From Emmonsiellopsis sp. PD_33 (taxonomy: Eukaryota > Ascomycota > Eurotiomycetes > Onygenales > Ajellomycetaceae): a DNA stretch of 64,000 nucleotides. Location: positions 1 to 64,000 of the forward strand of contig JANTQF010000097.1 in the NCBI GenBank assembly GCA_032988165.1. Reading direction: 5' to 3'. Made by a program: the position numbers and the translations under genes. This document shows, in pieces, positions 11,248 to 23,817 of this stretch (position 1 is its first letter; every line of letters begins with the position of its first letter). The notes below the pieces were generated by a model, which ran no database searches, was not told where the DNA came from, and saw only the letters and a list, made by a program, of their open reading frames with translations.

Positions 11248-12150
11248 ATGACCACGCCATCCGCCGAACAACCACAAGCCCCCCCCACCTCAACCCCCCC
11301 CACAGACTCCGACTCCGACATGTCCCTCCGCACAACCACCCTCATCTCCAACCTCTCCTCCGTAACCGCGCGCATCACCGCCGCCGCCTCATCCACCACC
11401 ACCACCACCAACCCCACACCCCCCCGCCTCGTCGCCGTCTCAAAACTCAAACCCGCCTCCGACATCCGCATCCTACACAACCACAACCCCTCCCTCCACT
11501 TCGGCGAAAACTACCTGCAAGAACTCCTCGAGAAATCCAAGCTGCTCGCGGCGGAAGGTCTGCGCATCAAGTGGCATTTTATCGGCGGGTTGCAGTCGAA
11601 CAAGTGCGTGACGCTGGCGAGGGATGTGGTGGGGTTGTGGGCGGTTGAGAGCGTGGATAGTGTGAAGAAGGCGGGGTTGTTGGAGAAGGGGTGGGGGGAG
11701 AGGGAGAGGGAGATGGCTGCGCAACAAGAGGGTAATAATGATGTGCTGGAAGCGGAGGGGGGGGATGGGGATGAGGGGAAATTGAGAGTGTTTGTTCAGG
11801 TGAACACGTCTGGTGAGGCGAGCAAGTCCGGCGTCGAGCCCGGCGAGGCGGTCACGCTGTGTCGGTATGTGCATGAGGAGTGTCCGCGACTGAAGCTGCA
11901 GGGGCTCATGACGATTGGGGCCATTGCGAGGTCTCGCGCGACGACGGTAGAGAATGAGAATGAGGATTTTGAGTGTCTGAGGGGGGTTAGAGGGGTTGTG
12001 GAGAAGGAGTTGGGGGTGGAGGGGTTGGAGTTGAGTATGGGGATGAGTGAGGACTTTGAGGGCGCGATTAGGATGGGGAGCAATCAGGTTAGGGTTGGGA
12101 GTACGATTTTTGGAACGAGGCCCCCGAAGGAGCAGGCGAGGGTTGTGTAG
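11248..12150 (+). CDS. PLP-binding homeostasis protein, YggS/PROSC family
   Basis: A single exon encodes 300 aa. The protein is a non-enzymatic pyridoxal-phosphate carrier of the alanine-racemase N-terminal barrel fold, cytosolic or mitochondrial, thought to buffer free PLP. Visible family motifs are LVAVSKLKP, with the PLP lysine at about residue 66, then HFGENYLQE, KWHFIGGLQSNK, VQVNTSGEASKSG, LKLQGLMTIG and LSMGMSEDFEGAIRMGSNQVRVGSTIFG. An alternative start at Met25 would remove a low-complexity Pro/Thr-rich leader absent from bacterial members. A low-complexity insert lies at about residues 150-180, where the family has a short loop. The gene is convergent with the AP-2 alpha gene. Confidence 0.95.
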   Translation: MTTPSAEQPQAPPTSTPPTDSDSDMSLRTTTLISNLSSVTARITAAASSTTTTTNPTPPRLVAVSKLKPASDIRILHNHNPSLHFGENYLQELLEKSKLLAAEGLRIKWHFIGGLQSNKCVTLARDVVGLWAVESVDSVKKAGLLEKGWGEREREMAAQQEGNNDVLEAEGGDGDEGKLRVFVQVNTSGEASKSGVEPGEAVTLCRYVHEECPRLKLQGLMTIGAIARSRATTVENENEDFECLRGVRGVVEKELGVEGLELSMGMSEDFEGAIRMGSNQVRVGSTIFGTRPPKEQARVV

Positions 12151-12763
12151 TTGAATGGACGGAGTGAATTGGCTGTTGGATAGGGGGTTGGTTGGGTTTA
12201 CGATAAAAATGAGAAGCGTTGCATTTTCAGGGAGTCTGTTTGGGGAGGAAATAATCGAAGAATTTTTTATCGCGCTGTTAATTACATCTGAAGTCATGTA
12301 CATACATGTTACATACATAAATATATAGTTTAGATATGACCGTTATAGCGGTTCCCTTATCCCCTCGTCCGTTTTTTTTGCCCCTTTTAGCGCCTTTTTT
12401 TCTGGGCTGTTCATAGGCCAAAAAGCTGTAATTTACTCCACTTTCAGTGGCTAGAGACCCCCTACAGCAAATAGCAGAGCTTCTTTCAATACCGCGCTAA
12501 AATGGACAGAAAAAACGGACGAGGGGATACCAGGAGCAAACACGAAGAACCGGGGGCGGAGTCCTCAAAATGAATTGCAAAGGGGTTATCGAAGGAAATG
12601 GATTCAACAAAGAACAACAAAATAAAAAAAGGCGGCGCAGAAGAAGATAAGAATGATGAGAATTGCTCTTAACAAACGCTATGCGAGCTGGTATCTGCAA
12701 ATGAATTAAAATAAACTTTGCTCGATTTTTGGCAGACCATCTTCTTGACTAACCGTTACCCTC
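12151..12763. other. Convergent intergenic region with a MITE
   Basis: This stretch separates the 3' ends of the PLP-protein and AP-2 alpha genes. Apart from the miniature transposon at 12360-12527 it holds AT-rich 3' flank and no coding frame. Confidence 0.7.
12360..12527. mobile_element. MITE, Tc1/mariner-type, 168 bp with TA target duplication
   Basis: The ends are perfect inverted repeats, TCCCCTCGTCCGTTTTTT at 12360-12377 and its complement at 12510-12527. The similarity continues imperfectly inward to about 34 bp, both arms reaching 'ttttagcgc'. TA dinucleotides flank both sides (12358-12359 and 12528-12529), the target duplication of the Tc1/mariner/pogo superfamily. The inside has no coding capacity, so the element would be non-autonomous. 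I saw no second copy in the window. Confidence 0.75.
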
Positions 12764-15700
12764 CTATCTATCCCAGTCGCCAGGGCCGGTGTCCGCAGCG
12801 ATGCCCTGGGATAACCTGTCCTCCATCTGCTTCACCAGTGTTTGTGGTACGGTGTCCTGGGTGGCGCGAATCGTGACGCGGTACATCTGCATTTCCAGTC
12901 AGATACACTACCTACGGACCCTTCTGGTCAAGAAAATACCGGAAAAAAAGGGAATGACATACCATTTTATCATAATTCGGCTCCAACCTCAGCAAACATC
13001 CCGTCTTCCCACTGTTCATTTGATAAACTGCGCAACCGACAATATTCTTCGGATTCGGATCCACCCCGTTCAAAATCTTAAACCGGAACCCTTCCACGAT
13101 CCGTCGCGTGAAGGTCTCCGTTATCGTCCGCCCTTTACCACCTGGCACAGCAAAGGTAGACTGTGCCTCGAGCGGCGGGCCGCCAATTTGTCGCCATCGT
13201 TTGAAGAAATCTTCAGCTGATAGTGTCGAGGCATCCATGTATTTGTGCATGAGGACTGGAAGTTGGAGAGTATATGCTTGTAGGGCACCGGCCAGGTAGG
13301 ATATTCGGATCGTTGGCGGTTTGGAGAAGGGTGCTTGAGCTTCGAAGCAGATTGTTTGTTGCGTCTGGCTGAGGGCGGGGACATCGGGGTCGGGCAAATT
13401 TTTGGTATCGATCTTGATGCAGCCCGGCGAGGGGTTGTCGACGGTGGTAGTGAAGGAACCGATAGGGAATGCGGACTTGTTCGTAAAGTATAACTTGCAG
13501 ACGCCCAAATGAACACGGTATTCAGAACGGAGTCCAACCTGGATTTGCGCGTCTTCAAATAGGACACCTTCGTCTTGGAAGTAAAGTCTGTTAAACCCGA
13601 CCTCCCAGTCAGCGGAAAGATGGGCAGCACTGGCAAGATTTGGTGCTGGAACATCGTCAACATCATCGAGGAGATCCACGGCGGGCGAATCGCCCGAGGC
13701 GCCTAGCGCAGCTTTCGCTTTGCCATTGGCTCTAGAGGACCCATTCACAATGGTAGTAAAAGAACGCTTCAATCCTGTCTGCTGGGTTAGGATAAACTCC
13801 TTCTTGTCAGCGTTAGCATCCTTGCCGCCCACGAGCCATGTCCGTTTGTCGCTAATCCCGACACTCTTCTGATGGAGTCTGGACAGCAATACCGACGCTC
13901 TCTCTGAGAAGGGTGGCATTTCGTCGCACACAGTACGAAGAAGGTCGTCCGTTGGAAGAGTTGCTAGAGAAAGGTACTCGCAAGCTCTCTGCTGGAGTTC
14001 TGAATCTGGAGATTGGCTGTATATACGGAAAACCTGGAGCAGCTGGGGTTTGATTTCCGGAAAAAGGTTGACAAATTTAACAAAAGACGAAAGAATTAAA
14101 GCGCGGGTCGTGTCGGAGCAGAAACCCATCTTTGCTTGCAAAGCCAAAAACTGTTCTATAGGGCTGCAACCCTTATTATCAGCGATGAGATGCCCGAATT
14201 CCCCTAGGATGTAGCCACCAATTTTCACCAAACTGTCATGGCAATCACCCTTGATGTACCCCAAAATATTTTGCGCGGCATATGCTTGTAGCTCCTCATT
14301 GTTCGTGACAATCTGGATGACTCGCTGCCAAACTTCATCGCTGACGTGGTCACCAGCAAGCGAGAGAAGTTTGAGGGAAATATCGATATACCACTGTGCA
14401 TCAGTGGCATACTTTTCAGTCAGAATAGCAACCTTGAGCACCATTTCTTCTCGAATAGAATAATCGGCACTTTGGAGGTATCGTAAGAGTTCATTTACAA
14501 TCGGACGCGCGTTAGAGGTATCACACATGCTGTACAAAAGATCTAGGCCTTTTCGGCGAACGCTGATATCCCGATCCCGCAGGGAGCCGAGGATAATGTT
14601 TTGGTGTTTTTTGATGGGGTCGAGGGTTTCCGCTCTTGCGGCGAAATGCGTCATGGCTTCCAGGCCAAGGTAGCGAACGTTTGTCTCCCGAGATTGGATG
14701 AACTTGCCAAGACGGGAGGAGATTTGCATCATGAGGTTATGTTCAGTATCGAGGTGGATGAGGAGGTTGATGGCTTCAAAAAGCACGGCATTTTGCGCAT
14801 TGTTTTGCTGTACGTTTTTGGGCATGTCCATCGCGGCGTGCATGATCTGTTGTATAGACTGCCGTATGATGTCACGGACATGGCTGTCATCTAAAAATCA
14901 CAGGGTTAGTGAAGTTCAAGATGGACTTGTAAAAGAGCATGCGTACCGGCAGGAGGATAATATTGAAGTAGTCTTAAAAGTTTCACCTGCACCCACGGAC
15001 ACGGCACCTTATAATATATGTAATCCGGAGCAATGTCATGGTCTACGACGATTCTCTTCAACCGCTGGGCGGCTTTGACGTAACTGCCCTTATATTGGTC
15101 AGGATTATCCTGCACGAGAGCCATAACGAGGGACGTGACAGAGAGTGTGACTCCCATATCCGGGTCGTCCATGAGGGAAATTATCCGCTCCGCCCATTCC
15201 GGCTGGACGATACCAGGAAATTTTCGGTATAGTCGCAAGAGTGTGAGAGCGGCCTTCTTCTTCACGAACGCCTTGGATGTCCTGTAGAGCGAAAATGTAA
15301 GCAAGGAGGACTATTATAACTAGGTGTTAATGGCCAGCACTTACGGAGATATCAAAAGCCGATGTACATCAACACTCAGGGCCTCCCCCATCTCCCTTCC
15401 ACCCACATTGGCCACCGCATGCAAAGCCAAACAGTTATTCAACTCATTATGATCCAGCAAATCCTTCCGAATACTATTAACAACCAAATGCAGCAACTCG
15501 TGCTGTTCGTGCAGGAACAGCGTCACAGCCAAATATCCAATCTGCTTCTCGGAGTACTTGTTCGCGGAGATCAAATTGACCGCCTCCAGATGTCCGAAAT
15601 CGACATCATAGCCCTGAATATAAACGTACAGCAGTTTGCAGACGTATTTCTTCTTCTGATATCCGTTTAGATTCCCATCCTTGAACTTCTGCCGAATGTT

Positions 15701-15796
15701 CGCTAGCTCCTTGTTTATCCGCTTCTCTTCTAGTTCCCGGGCTCGCGCATTTCGGAGGTCGGCAATAAATTGGACCAAGCCGCGCATGGAAGACAT
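12764..15796 (-). CDS. APL3: AP-2 adaptor complex subunit alpha
   Basis: Four exons: 15796-15345, 15281-14947, 14890-12963 and 12886-12764, giving 945 aa, the usual length for alpha adaptins. AP-2 links clathrin to cargo and PI(4,5)P2 at the plasma membrane during endocytosis. The N-terminus MSSMRGLVQFIADLRNAR and the following KKKYVCKLLYVYIQGYDVDFGH are diagnostic of alpha adaptin. The helical trunk fills roughly residues 1-600. A hinge with an acidic VDLLDDVDD motif follows, then the appendage domain from about residue 700 to the end. All three introns (56-76 nt) restore a continuous trunk or appendage reading. No break is seen. Confidence 0.95.
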
Positions 15797-16951
15797 GTTG
15801 GCGCCGAGGTTGCTCTATTACCGGGCAATATAGTTGTTGGTGATGGGGTGGTGGTCCGGCTCGGAGTTGTGTATAAGGAGGCTCCGCAGCTACCTAGGTG
15901 AGCTACGCAGACGGCATCAATCACGCATAGCTTAATTCGTCGATGCCAGGGGAATTATACTATCATGATGGTAATCAATCGGAGGGATAGTTTCAGCAAT
16001 GGTCGGGGCGGCGCAGGCGGCGGACCTTTATCGGGTGCGGCGGACTCGGAGGTCAAGCGTCCCAGCTCAGGGGAAGCTAAGCTGTGCGGATACCAGGGGG
16101 CGGACCACGCAACAACGGGGTCTGTGTGGGAGTCGTCGTAATATTAGGTGACCAGGCAAGCAGCAACACACGAGGGACGCTGCTGGGGACGAAAGATGGC
16201 GAGGTTGAGATACTCCTGGAGTCTCCTGTCTTGAAAGTTGATGCTCCACCTTGCGCGTCTTGGGATGGAACGGATTAACCTTGACGCGGATCCGGCCGAC
16301 CGCGAGCTTTGATTGGCCACTGCGGCTGGGGTGATTTGTTTACTAAATGCTTACATCAGCCGTCTCCTTCCAGCAAGCAAAATGCTGCGTGAGTTCTCCG
16401 CATATCGGCCATACTGATGGAGGACATGGAATTGTTTGCATTCCCACTCTTTTCGTCGCCTGAAACTGCAAAGGAATACCACCGATCGATCGTGATCCGT
16501 GATAGTCTCTTAATGGGACTCAAGACCTCGCCAAACCGATGTATCTCAATGCAGGTTGACATTGCCCTGAGACGTCTCGGCTGATGATTTCATCCTATCT
16601 ATCCAAGTGAAATTGAAAAGGGAGATTCGTAAACTTCGAGGGAGCCGATTTATTCATATGTTTCTGTACTTTCAACACTCCAACACATTAACCCGCGCAG
16701 CCCAACCGCAGGCAGAAAACATGAAAATCACCCATCGATGCCCACGCACCCGAAAAATCAATATCCCAAGCCAATAACAGTAAACCAACTAAGGAAGAAA
16801 AGAGAAAACAAATATCAAATCCTCCGACCGAAAACTCCCAGTGACCTAACACCCTTACTCCTGGTCAAAATGCCCGCAATCTCGCTGCTTTCGAGACGCT
16901 GAACATATTCATGCAACACCAAGATCTGATAACACCGGCCAGGTAACATGT
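15797..16951. other. Intergenic region, no gene seen
   Basis: This is the upstream region of the AP-2 alpha gene and the 3' side of the metallothionein-like gene. The short frames here, including a 68-codon minus-strand frame at 16356-16562, lack any family resemblance. Confidence 0.6.
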
Positions 16952-18105
16952 CTATACCTTGGTGGTAAAATCTATCTCGCCGGGGAAATTGCCTGCATCG
17001 ATGGCCTTTTCACAAGTGCACGAGTCTGGAGTTGTCGCTCAAGTTTGCGCACGGGGCGCGAATGCACTGGTCAGCATGTGGACAAGAAGTAGCAAGTTTT
17101 CTCCGCAAGGGAGGCAAAACGTGGCGAGCAACGAAGGGAGCCTGGGGCAAGAGGGGGAAATAAGACTGAAGTGCCAGGACATTGACAAGCAACATCCCAG
17201 GACCAAGCATCTGGCTAAGCATGCAGGGATCGATAGCAAAAAATGCCAAATCGGCAAAATGGAAGAAAAGCCCTGGCCCTCAAGTTTCTTCCCCATCCCC
17301 ATTTAGATGCCAAGACCGTCCGCCCAACCACCTTGGAATGCAAGCGCGAACGAGGGGCACGTACAAAAAAGTGATCAACAAGACATTAACAGGCCGGGGG
17401 GGGATTAAAAAGAAACAGATAAATAGACAAAAATGCATTCAAAGCATGACCCCAAAGAATCCTGGTTCCGGCAGAACAAGGCAAGAAGGAAAAGGAAAAG
17501 AAATCTCACCTGCAGCTCTTTTGCCGCATGGACAGGCATCCCCGGGCGATGCAGCATGGCGATGATTCTCAGCGTCGGCACGTTCACAATTGCATTTGCC
17601 CGCTGGGCGGCTCCCTGTTCCGACAACACAACACGTTGTTAGCTTATACCCTGAATCCATGCCGAACCGCGTGGTTCGCGTTAAGGCTGATTATCGTCGT
17701 CTATGCTTTCCGGGTAAATTGGGGGTTTCTTATTTCTTCTACTTCTTCCCATAGCTTCCGCTTCTCCGCTGGGAGATCTGCCCGGGCCACGGATATCATA
17801 GCTACGCGGGGATATATCATGTCCTGCCGTGTATGTAGACGCAGAGGACACAAACAGCCGGGGAGGGGTGCAAGTGAGACAGGGCAAGAAAGGGGGTAAA
17901 TCCAAACGACAGGAGAACGGGATGAGATAGGAAAGACGGGAAACATACGGCATGAGCATCTGGCACCCGAAGTGTCGTTTTCCGCCGTTGCCTTTTCGCA
18001 GGAACAATGCAGGGCGTGTTCCTTGCCACAGGAACATTTTGCCTGGACGGAGCAGACACATCCCTCCTTGGAGGAGCGGCAGCAAGAGAGAGGGGGAACA
18101 ACCAT
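16952..18105 (-). CDS. Cys-rich metallothionein-like protein
   Basis: Three exons are inferred, 18105-17949, 17614-17510 and 17025-16952, encoding 111 aa with 16 cysteines. One CC pair comes first, then seven CxC motifs: GCVC, KCSC, HCSC, RCSC, KCNC, ACPC and SCTC. The arrangement matches a fungal Cys-rich family with repeated CSCGK...CSCEKA units and a C-terminal GEIDFTTK tail, often called copper-binding or metallothionein-like (Pfam DUF7871-type, from memory). The likely role is cytosolic metal chelation, probably copper. The second intron is 484 nt, long for this window, which is why no long frame shows the gene. All junctions have GT/AG ends and preserve the repeat spacing. Confidence 0.87.
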
Positions 18106-21100
18106 TTTGTTGGATTAGCAGAGGTACGCTTGGTTCCTTTTTCGAGATGGCTTGGCTGGCTGGCTGGGCAATAAGTGATTTGATTACTCGAAACCGCCGC
18201 TGGAAACGGGACTTGGGTCTGATATGGGATGTTCGGAAGTATATCGTTGTTAGGGTTTGGATCAAGTCGATGACAGAGCGGGCTGCGGATTTCGTTCAGA
18301 ACGCGATCAACAGAGGAATAGCAGATGAATAGTCCCTGAATGATTATGATGATGATGATGGTGAAGAATAAAGAAATAAAAAATAAAAATACAAAGAAGC
18401 CCCCCAACTTATACTTGTTTCCTATGACTGCATCACCACCGAATCCAAGCCTGGCAGCCGCCGCATTAGCAACTCCCGGCCGCTGATTGGCCAGGAGCGG
18501 GTTGGTCAGCAGCCTCACGTGATATCCACTTTACGACGTCAAGATTTCCTATTTGGGAATCAGGGCTTCTGCTGTTTGGAATTGCTGCGTTTTCTACCGG
18601 CCGAACACTGTTTTCTCCTCTTAGAGATGTCGTATATGGCTGACCAAGGTGGCGTCAGGCCACTCAGGACGGCATCATTTCAGAGCAACATAACCAGAGG
18701 AAATCACCATTCGAAGGAATCTGATTCGCAAAGGGACCGCCTCAGGCTGTATCCTCGTCGATGATCCACCCGCCTCTGTGCGGAGGTACGGTTTGCAGGT
18801 TTATATTGATTTGACCCCGTTAATCGTCTTCAATCCGAACCGAAGCTACTGTCGCACGGAATTTGCTTGACCTCGCCCTTGTCGACCTTGACGGGCTGAA
18901 ATGTCAACAGTCCGTATCCAACTTATTGTGCGGTAACATTTTGCTGCTTCGTTTTTTACCGTGTGTCTGTTTATACGTATCGATTAATGCTATTACCACT
19001 GAGGTCTCAGCCGGACCAGCGGCGCAGGTTGGAGATCTACCACGTCTTGCGGTGCATTGGATCAAGAAATCTTCCAGAAAGAAGACACTCAACGCTAAAG
19101 CATGGAATGGTCTATATGTACTAACCAAGTCAATATTGTTGTTGGAGGTCGCGTCAAAACGGGCAATCCATCCTTTTGTTTTCATTTACCCCTGTCTCTC
19201 CAACTTTATTTCAAACCTTCAACTTGAAGTTTCTCCTCCAGGATATATTGCCAGCAGGTACACAGTCTGGCCATGGGATTCTTGCATAGTGGCAGAAAGT
19301 CGGCATCTGGGATTCTGTCCTGAAGATCTTCAAGACCGTTCACGCTGGCACCTATCCGAGATCACTCGCTTCATTCTCCAGCCCGGCTAGCAACTACGGG
19401 ATTTTGTTCAATTTACCCGCTCCTTTTTGCCTTCGGTTCGTCCCTCTTATTTCCCGAGTTCACCGGGTTGGCCGATGTACAGACAGCCAGATAGCCCAGA
19501 ATGAGATCCGAGCCCCGTTCCATGGCTAACCATGCCCTGGTCTATGGCTGGTGGATGAGGAGGCAAAAATATCCGCCAAGTTCGTCAGAAGTCATGCGGA
19601 ACACTTTCTCGACTCTCGATTTCTGCCTACTGTATATTCCAGAAACGTACCCCGGACTCCGTACCCCATACATGCTCCGTTCCCCATACCCGATTCATAC
19701 AACACCACCACACTTAATTTTACCTATGTTCCAAGATGGGATTGTTGCTGATAACCCATTCCTGGCAGCCCATGATCCATGCCACCTAGCAGGTTTAGTG
19801 ACAAGAACGTGGGCGCCAACTGACATATTTACCCAGACCCTAGACCCGCCCCCGCAAACCATCCCAAACCAATCCACAGCCAAAATTGCCCAAGCCCGGA
19901 ACCCGGAACCTAGCACATTGAAAACAAACAAAACATGAACCCCAAAACTAGACCCCGGATCCTGGATCGCATACCTACGTTAGAACCTGGCTCCGATCAA
20001 GGGTTCTCTTGTCCTTTCCTGCCGTACCCGCCTCCACAAGTTTAAGTTGGTTTGACACATACATTCATCCATACGCACCTCAGTAAACCAAGGCAAGGAA
20101 AAGCAAAAAGAACGGACCAAATGCATTCTCCATAACCAACCAACCACCTCACTCGATGCATGCCATTGTTTCTCCACTACATACATACTCACTTCCCTCC
20201 ATTCCCCCGACCCTGATTTTTCTTTTTGCTTTTTTTATTTTCGCCTCCACCTTACTTACTCACACGTATGTACCCCATGCATCACCATGCATACCTATTC
20301 CCTGACCTGCCATGTCATGTCATGCCATTGAATACCATAGAATCCCCCATCCCAGCTTTTTACCCCCGCCCCTTCGCTGTGAGTAGGTAGGAATACGAGA
20401 AGAAGGGCGCGGGGTGGCTCTTGCCCCCCTCTGGATCCTGTCATGAGGGTTTCGGGGTTAGGGATGAGGAATGAATGAGGGGCAGTAGGTGGGGGGATGT
20501 ACGATGGTGATCTACAGAGGCGCGTTGAAGGCGTCGTTAGTGATGGATAGGGAATGTGGAATGTTGGTCTTCGTGCGTATGGCATAGATATCGACTAGTG
20601 TAGGTGGTGTGGTATTGATGGGAGGAATGAATCAATGGTTGGTATTGACACGCGGGGAATAGCGGGAATAACTGAATTGTTCTAGGGAGGTATACTGATA
20701 AAAGTTAAGCAGGGATAAAAAAAATATGGGGAAAAGGTGGTTAAATTTATATACACCAAGTGAATTCGTAAAGAGTCGAAAGAAGAAGATGAAAGAGGGA
20801 ACAAAAACAACTCCCCCAAAAACAGGCAGTTAGTTAACTTCGTTAGTTTCTCTCAATCAAAAATCCAAAAAGTCCATCCATCCGTCCACCCATCCATCCC
20901 TTATCCCCAACCCCTCATTTCACCATACTTGGGTAACTAGCGAAAAAATATTCCAAAAAGGGGAGGCAAAAGTAGATAGAAAGTTAAGAAGTAGCACCAA
21001 AATAGCCTCCCTAAAGATAAAAAGAGCAAATAAAACCGAATGCATATCCATCCTCGATAAGAAAATATCATTTCAAGTCGTTAACGCAAAAAAAAAAAAA

Positions 21101-21622
21101 AAAAGGCCCAATCAATCAATAGTAATCAATATATCCCTCTCTCTCAATCCGAAAAAGAAAAAAGAAAAGAAAGAGGGAAAGAAAACAAAACAAAATCAGA
21201 ATAGCTGGCAAAAAAATGAATATCCTATCCTTAAACGCCAAAACTAATCCGATTTCGCAAAAGTGTCTTGAGAGAGATGAAAAGAATTTAAATAACGACG
21301 AGAAAACAAGGTAGACTTCATCAATTCGTCCCAATTTTGAAAGGCCGTGCCAAAACTAAATTGAGGAAGGAAGGCAAAGGAAAGAAAAGGAAAGAAAAGA
21401 AGAACACCATAGGTTTCCGGCGGAAGCCGGGTTTAACAAAATTTGGGAAAGGGGGTGGTGGCGGGAGGCAGAGGAGGAGAGGGTTGGGTGTGGTGTCTCT
21501 TATAGAAACCGTTCAAAATGTAGAAAGTAAGATATGGGTTGAACTCCGGGCCCTGTCCCAGAAATGGCGGTGGCCCTCGTTTTTTTGTGCATCACGCCAT
21601 GAGTTGCGCACAATAGGGGCAT
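18106..21622. other. 3.5-kb non-coding stretch
   Basis: No frame resembles a known protein and codon texture is irregular. The largest frames (18863-19390 plus; 17817-18518 minus, which overlaps the metallothionein gene) look spurious. The region includes short simple repeats such as the ccatccatcc run near 20877-20900 and A/G-rich tracts at 21080-21420. It probably holds the metallothionein promoter and the 3' flank of the homeobox gene. An untranslated or non-coding transcript cannot be excluded. Confidence 0.55.
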
Positions 21623-23817
21623 TTATTTCCCCGAATACTCAAACGTAGCCGTGTACGCCCTACCCCTCATACCATCAAGGGGAGAATGCATACCGACTGT
21701 CCCATTCTCAAAGCCGCCCGTCGAAAAGTCATCTTGCAGCTTTGAATTCGAGTTAAATGGGAAAAATGATGCTGGTAGACTCATTGTGGAGGAATTATGT
21801 TGGCCATACGAAATGCCAAATGGATTCGAGCCGGCAAAGGTCGGGCTCAGGGGGGATATTTCGTCTTCTTGTGTAACGGTGACGGGTAGAGGAGCGGATT
21901 GAAGGCCGCTGTTGTTGGTGTCGTCTTTATATTCGGATTTTACATGTAGTTCTGCAGGCAGACTAGTTGGCGCTGTGCGGAGGCGGAGGGATGATTTGTT
22001 GTGGTTGTTGCTGAAGTCGGGTAGGCCGCTGGCTTTTCAAAGCGTTAGCCCTCTCCATATTTTTTAGACAAGGAAAGCTGGGAACATACTGGGTTGACTT
22101 AGACCGTATGGTTCTCCCTTGCTCTCCATAGATGTTTGAGAAACTGGGCTATCATATGATTGTCCACCATATGACATACCCAATCCTAGGGTAGTTGGAT
22201 CTGGGGCTCCATAATCCAAAGCGGCGGAAGTGTATGATACTCGCAGCGGGGATCCTAACGATCCTGCTCTGGATCTTGCGTCTCTGTCGTGCAGCTGCAA
22301 ACGTGGGATGTGGGGATGGGATGTGTGCGAATAAGAATTAGAGAAGCTGCTTGACCTAGAGAACATGTTCATGTGCCGCGGAGCGGAGGTTTGGGGGTTG
22401 GAAATGGAGGTGTAAAGGGCAGCTCTGTCGCCTGCTGATGTTATTGGAGACATTTCAGGCTCTGAGCAAGGGGCTGGCGCTGAAGTCGGCGACGGAAAGT
22501 ATCCACCATATCCAGAAGTCGCGCTCAGGGGCGAAGTGATATACTCCTCCTCGCTCGACCTTCGGATGGTATCTATCGCTAGAGGAGTAAGAATATCTCC
22601 ATCCGCATGGGAGTTAAAATAACCATCGGGAGATGTCAAAGTGCTGGAAGATTGTGGTCGGCTCCCGTATGGGGAATGCAACGCTTGAGCCATGTCGAAG
22701 TCATCAGGTAAAGCCCTTGATTTCAACATCCTTTCACGATCATCGCTAGTTAGGCGCTTCAATTTGGCTCTCCTATACAAGAATATTGTTAGCAAATGGA
22801 ATAAATGATGAGAATAAATTAGTAGACCTACCGATTTTGGAACCAAACCTGCACTTGACGCGGGCTCAAACCGGGTATCTCCCTGGACAAACGCTCCCTA
22901 TGAGCCGCATCAGGGTGAGCCTGACGAGTAAATTCACTCATAAGAAACCTCGTCTGATTGTGAGTGAGCCTGTGGTGAACGATTAGCATGTCTGATACTA
23001 TTGATAGGATGGAGTAGTTCTAAAATGCCTACCGAAAGCGCTTCATTTTCCTCTTTTCCGCTCTCCGCTCCGCCGCTGTTTTGACTCGATCCTCGCCTTC
23101 AGGTTGCGGCTGCTCCTCGCTAAGATCACCCATATCAATCTCGTTTTCACAGTCGCCTTCGCCCTCGGCATCCTCAATGTTGCCTTCAATGAGGTGGTCA
23201 CCATCTGCTGAAACGGACGTCATGTGTGTCGCTGGACTGGAACGAGTCGAACTTGACTGCATTGGAGGAAGCGAGTCAGGGTTGCTATCCAGATCTCTCG
23301 TCTCGGCTGTAGTCAGATCCGGTACGTTATCGTTTATCGCATTCTGATTCTCGCGGTGAATGTTCCCCTTGGGACTCAGATCCGGTTCCTCCTTAATTCC
23401 GCAGGTCGACGAGCTACCGAAATGTGCTTTCAGTTTTAAACCGATAGGCTTCTGGTCGATCGGCTCAGTGTCAAGAAATTCACAGGCCTTTACCACAGCT
23501 GAGAATGGTCCGTAGTTTCGTGATTGGCTAACCGCTTGTCGGGCCTCGAGCTGCTGGTTGTGCCAGCCAGTAACGGCCTGGTGCATGGATATAGGAGCCA
23601 TAAGAGGCGACATCTCAGGGAACAATGTAACACGAGTGATCGATCTTTCTTCGCGACGTGAGCTAATTGCCCATACCAAGGATATTGGGATTCCAAGGTA
23701 AGGTGACAAGGCACATGTATCCTGATCGTGATGCGAGGTTCGACTGGTGGTAGCAGCAATGGAGCGCCTCTTTTCAAATCTCAGAGGTGGTGTTGCAAGG
23801 GCAGAATAAGCCAACAA
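21623..23817 (-). CDS. Homeobox transcription factor, HTF1/HtfA-like
   Basis: Four exons: 23817-23033, 22969-22832, 22772-22090 and 22032-21623, 671 aa from the most upstream Met. The homeodomain spans about residues 255-318, reading KRFRLTHNQTRFLMSEF and ending RQVQVWFQNRRAKLKRL, with the WFQNRR recognition-helix signature. An acidic stretch precedes it and a Ser/Pro-rich tail follows. The final exon continues to a SPTFAGSNPFGISYG block. The homeodomain is close to the filamentous-fungal class that includes Magnaporthe HTF1 and Aspergillus HtfA, which control conidiation; orthology is inference. The start is uncertain: Met residues further in (MSPLMAPIS) are plausible. The last exon is hidden from single-frame reading because its acceptor choice decides the frame. 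Confidence 0.9.

Noticed and set aside
11473..12318. 281-codon minus-strand frame opposite the PLP-protein gene
   Set aside because: It is an antisense shadow of a clearly recognised gene with strong G/C third-position bias; its sequence is Leu/Pro/Arg/His-rich without motifs.
17817..18518. 233-codon minus-strand frame
   Set aside because: It overlaps exon 1 of the metallothionein-like gene in another frame and has low-complexity Phe/Ile runs from simple repeats.
18863..19390. 175-codon plus-strand frame
   Set aside because: It has no family resemblance or codon bias and lies within a long non-coding stretch.
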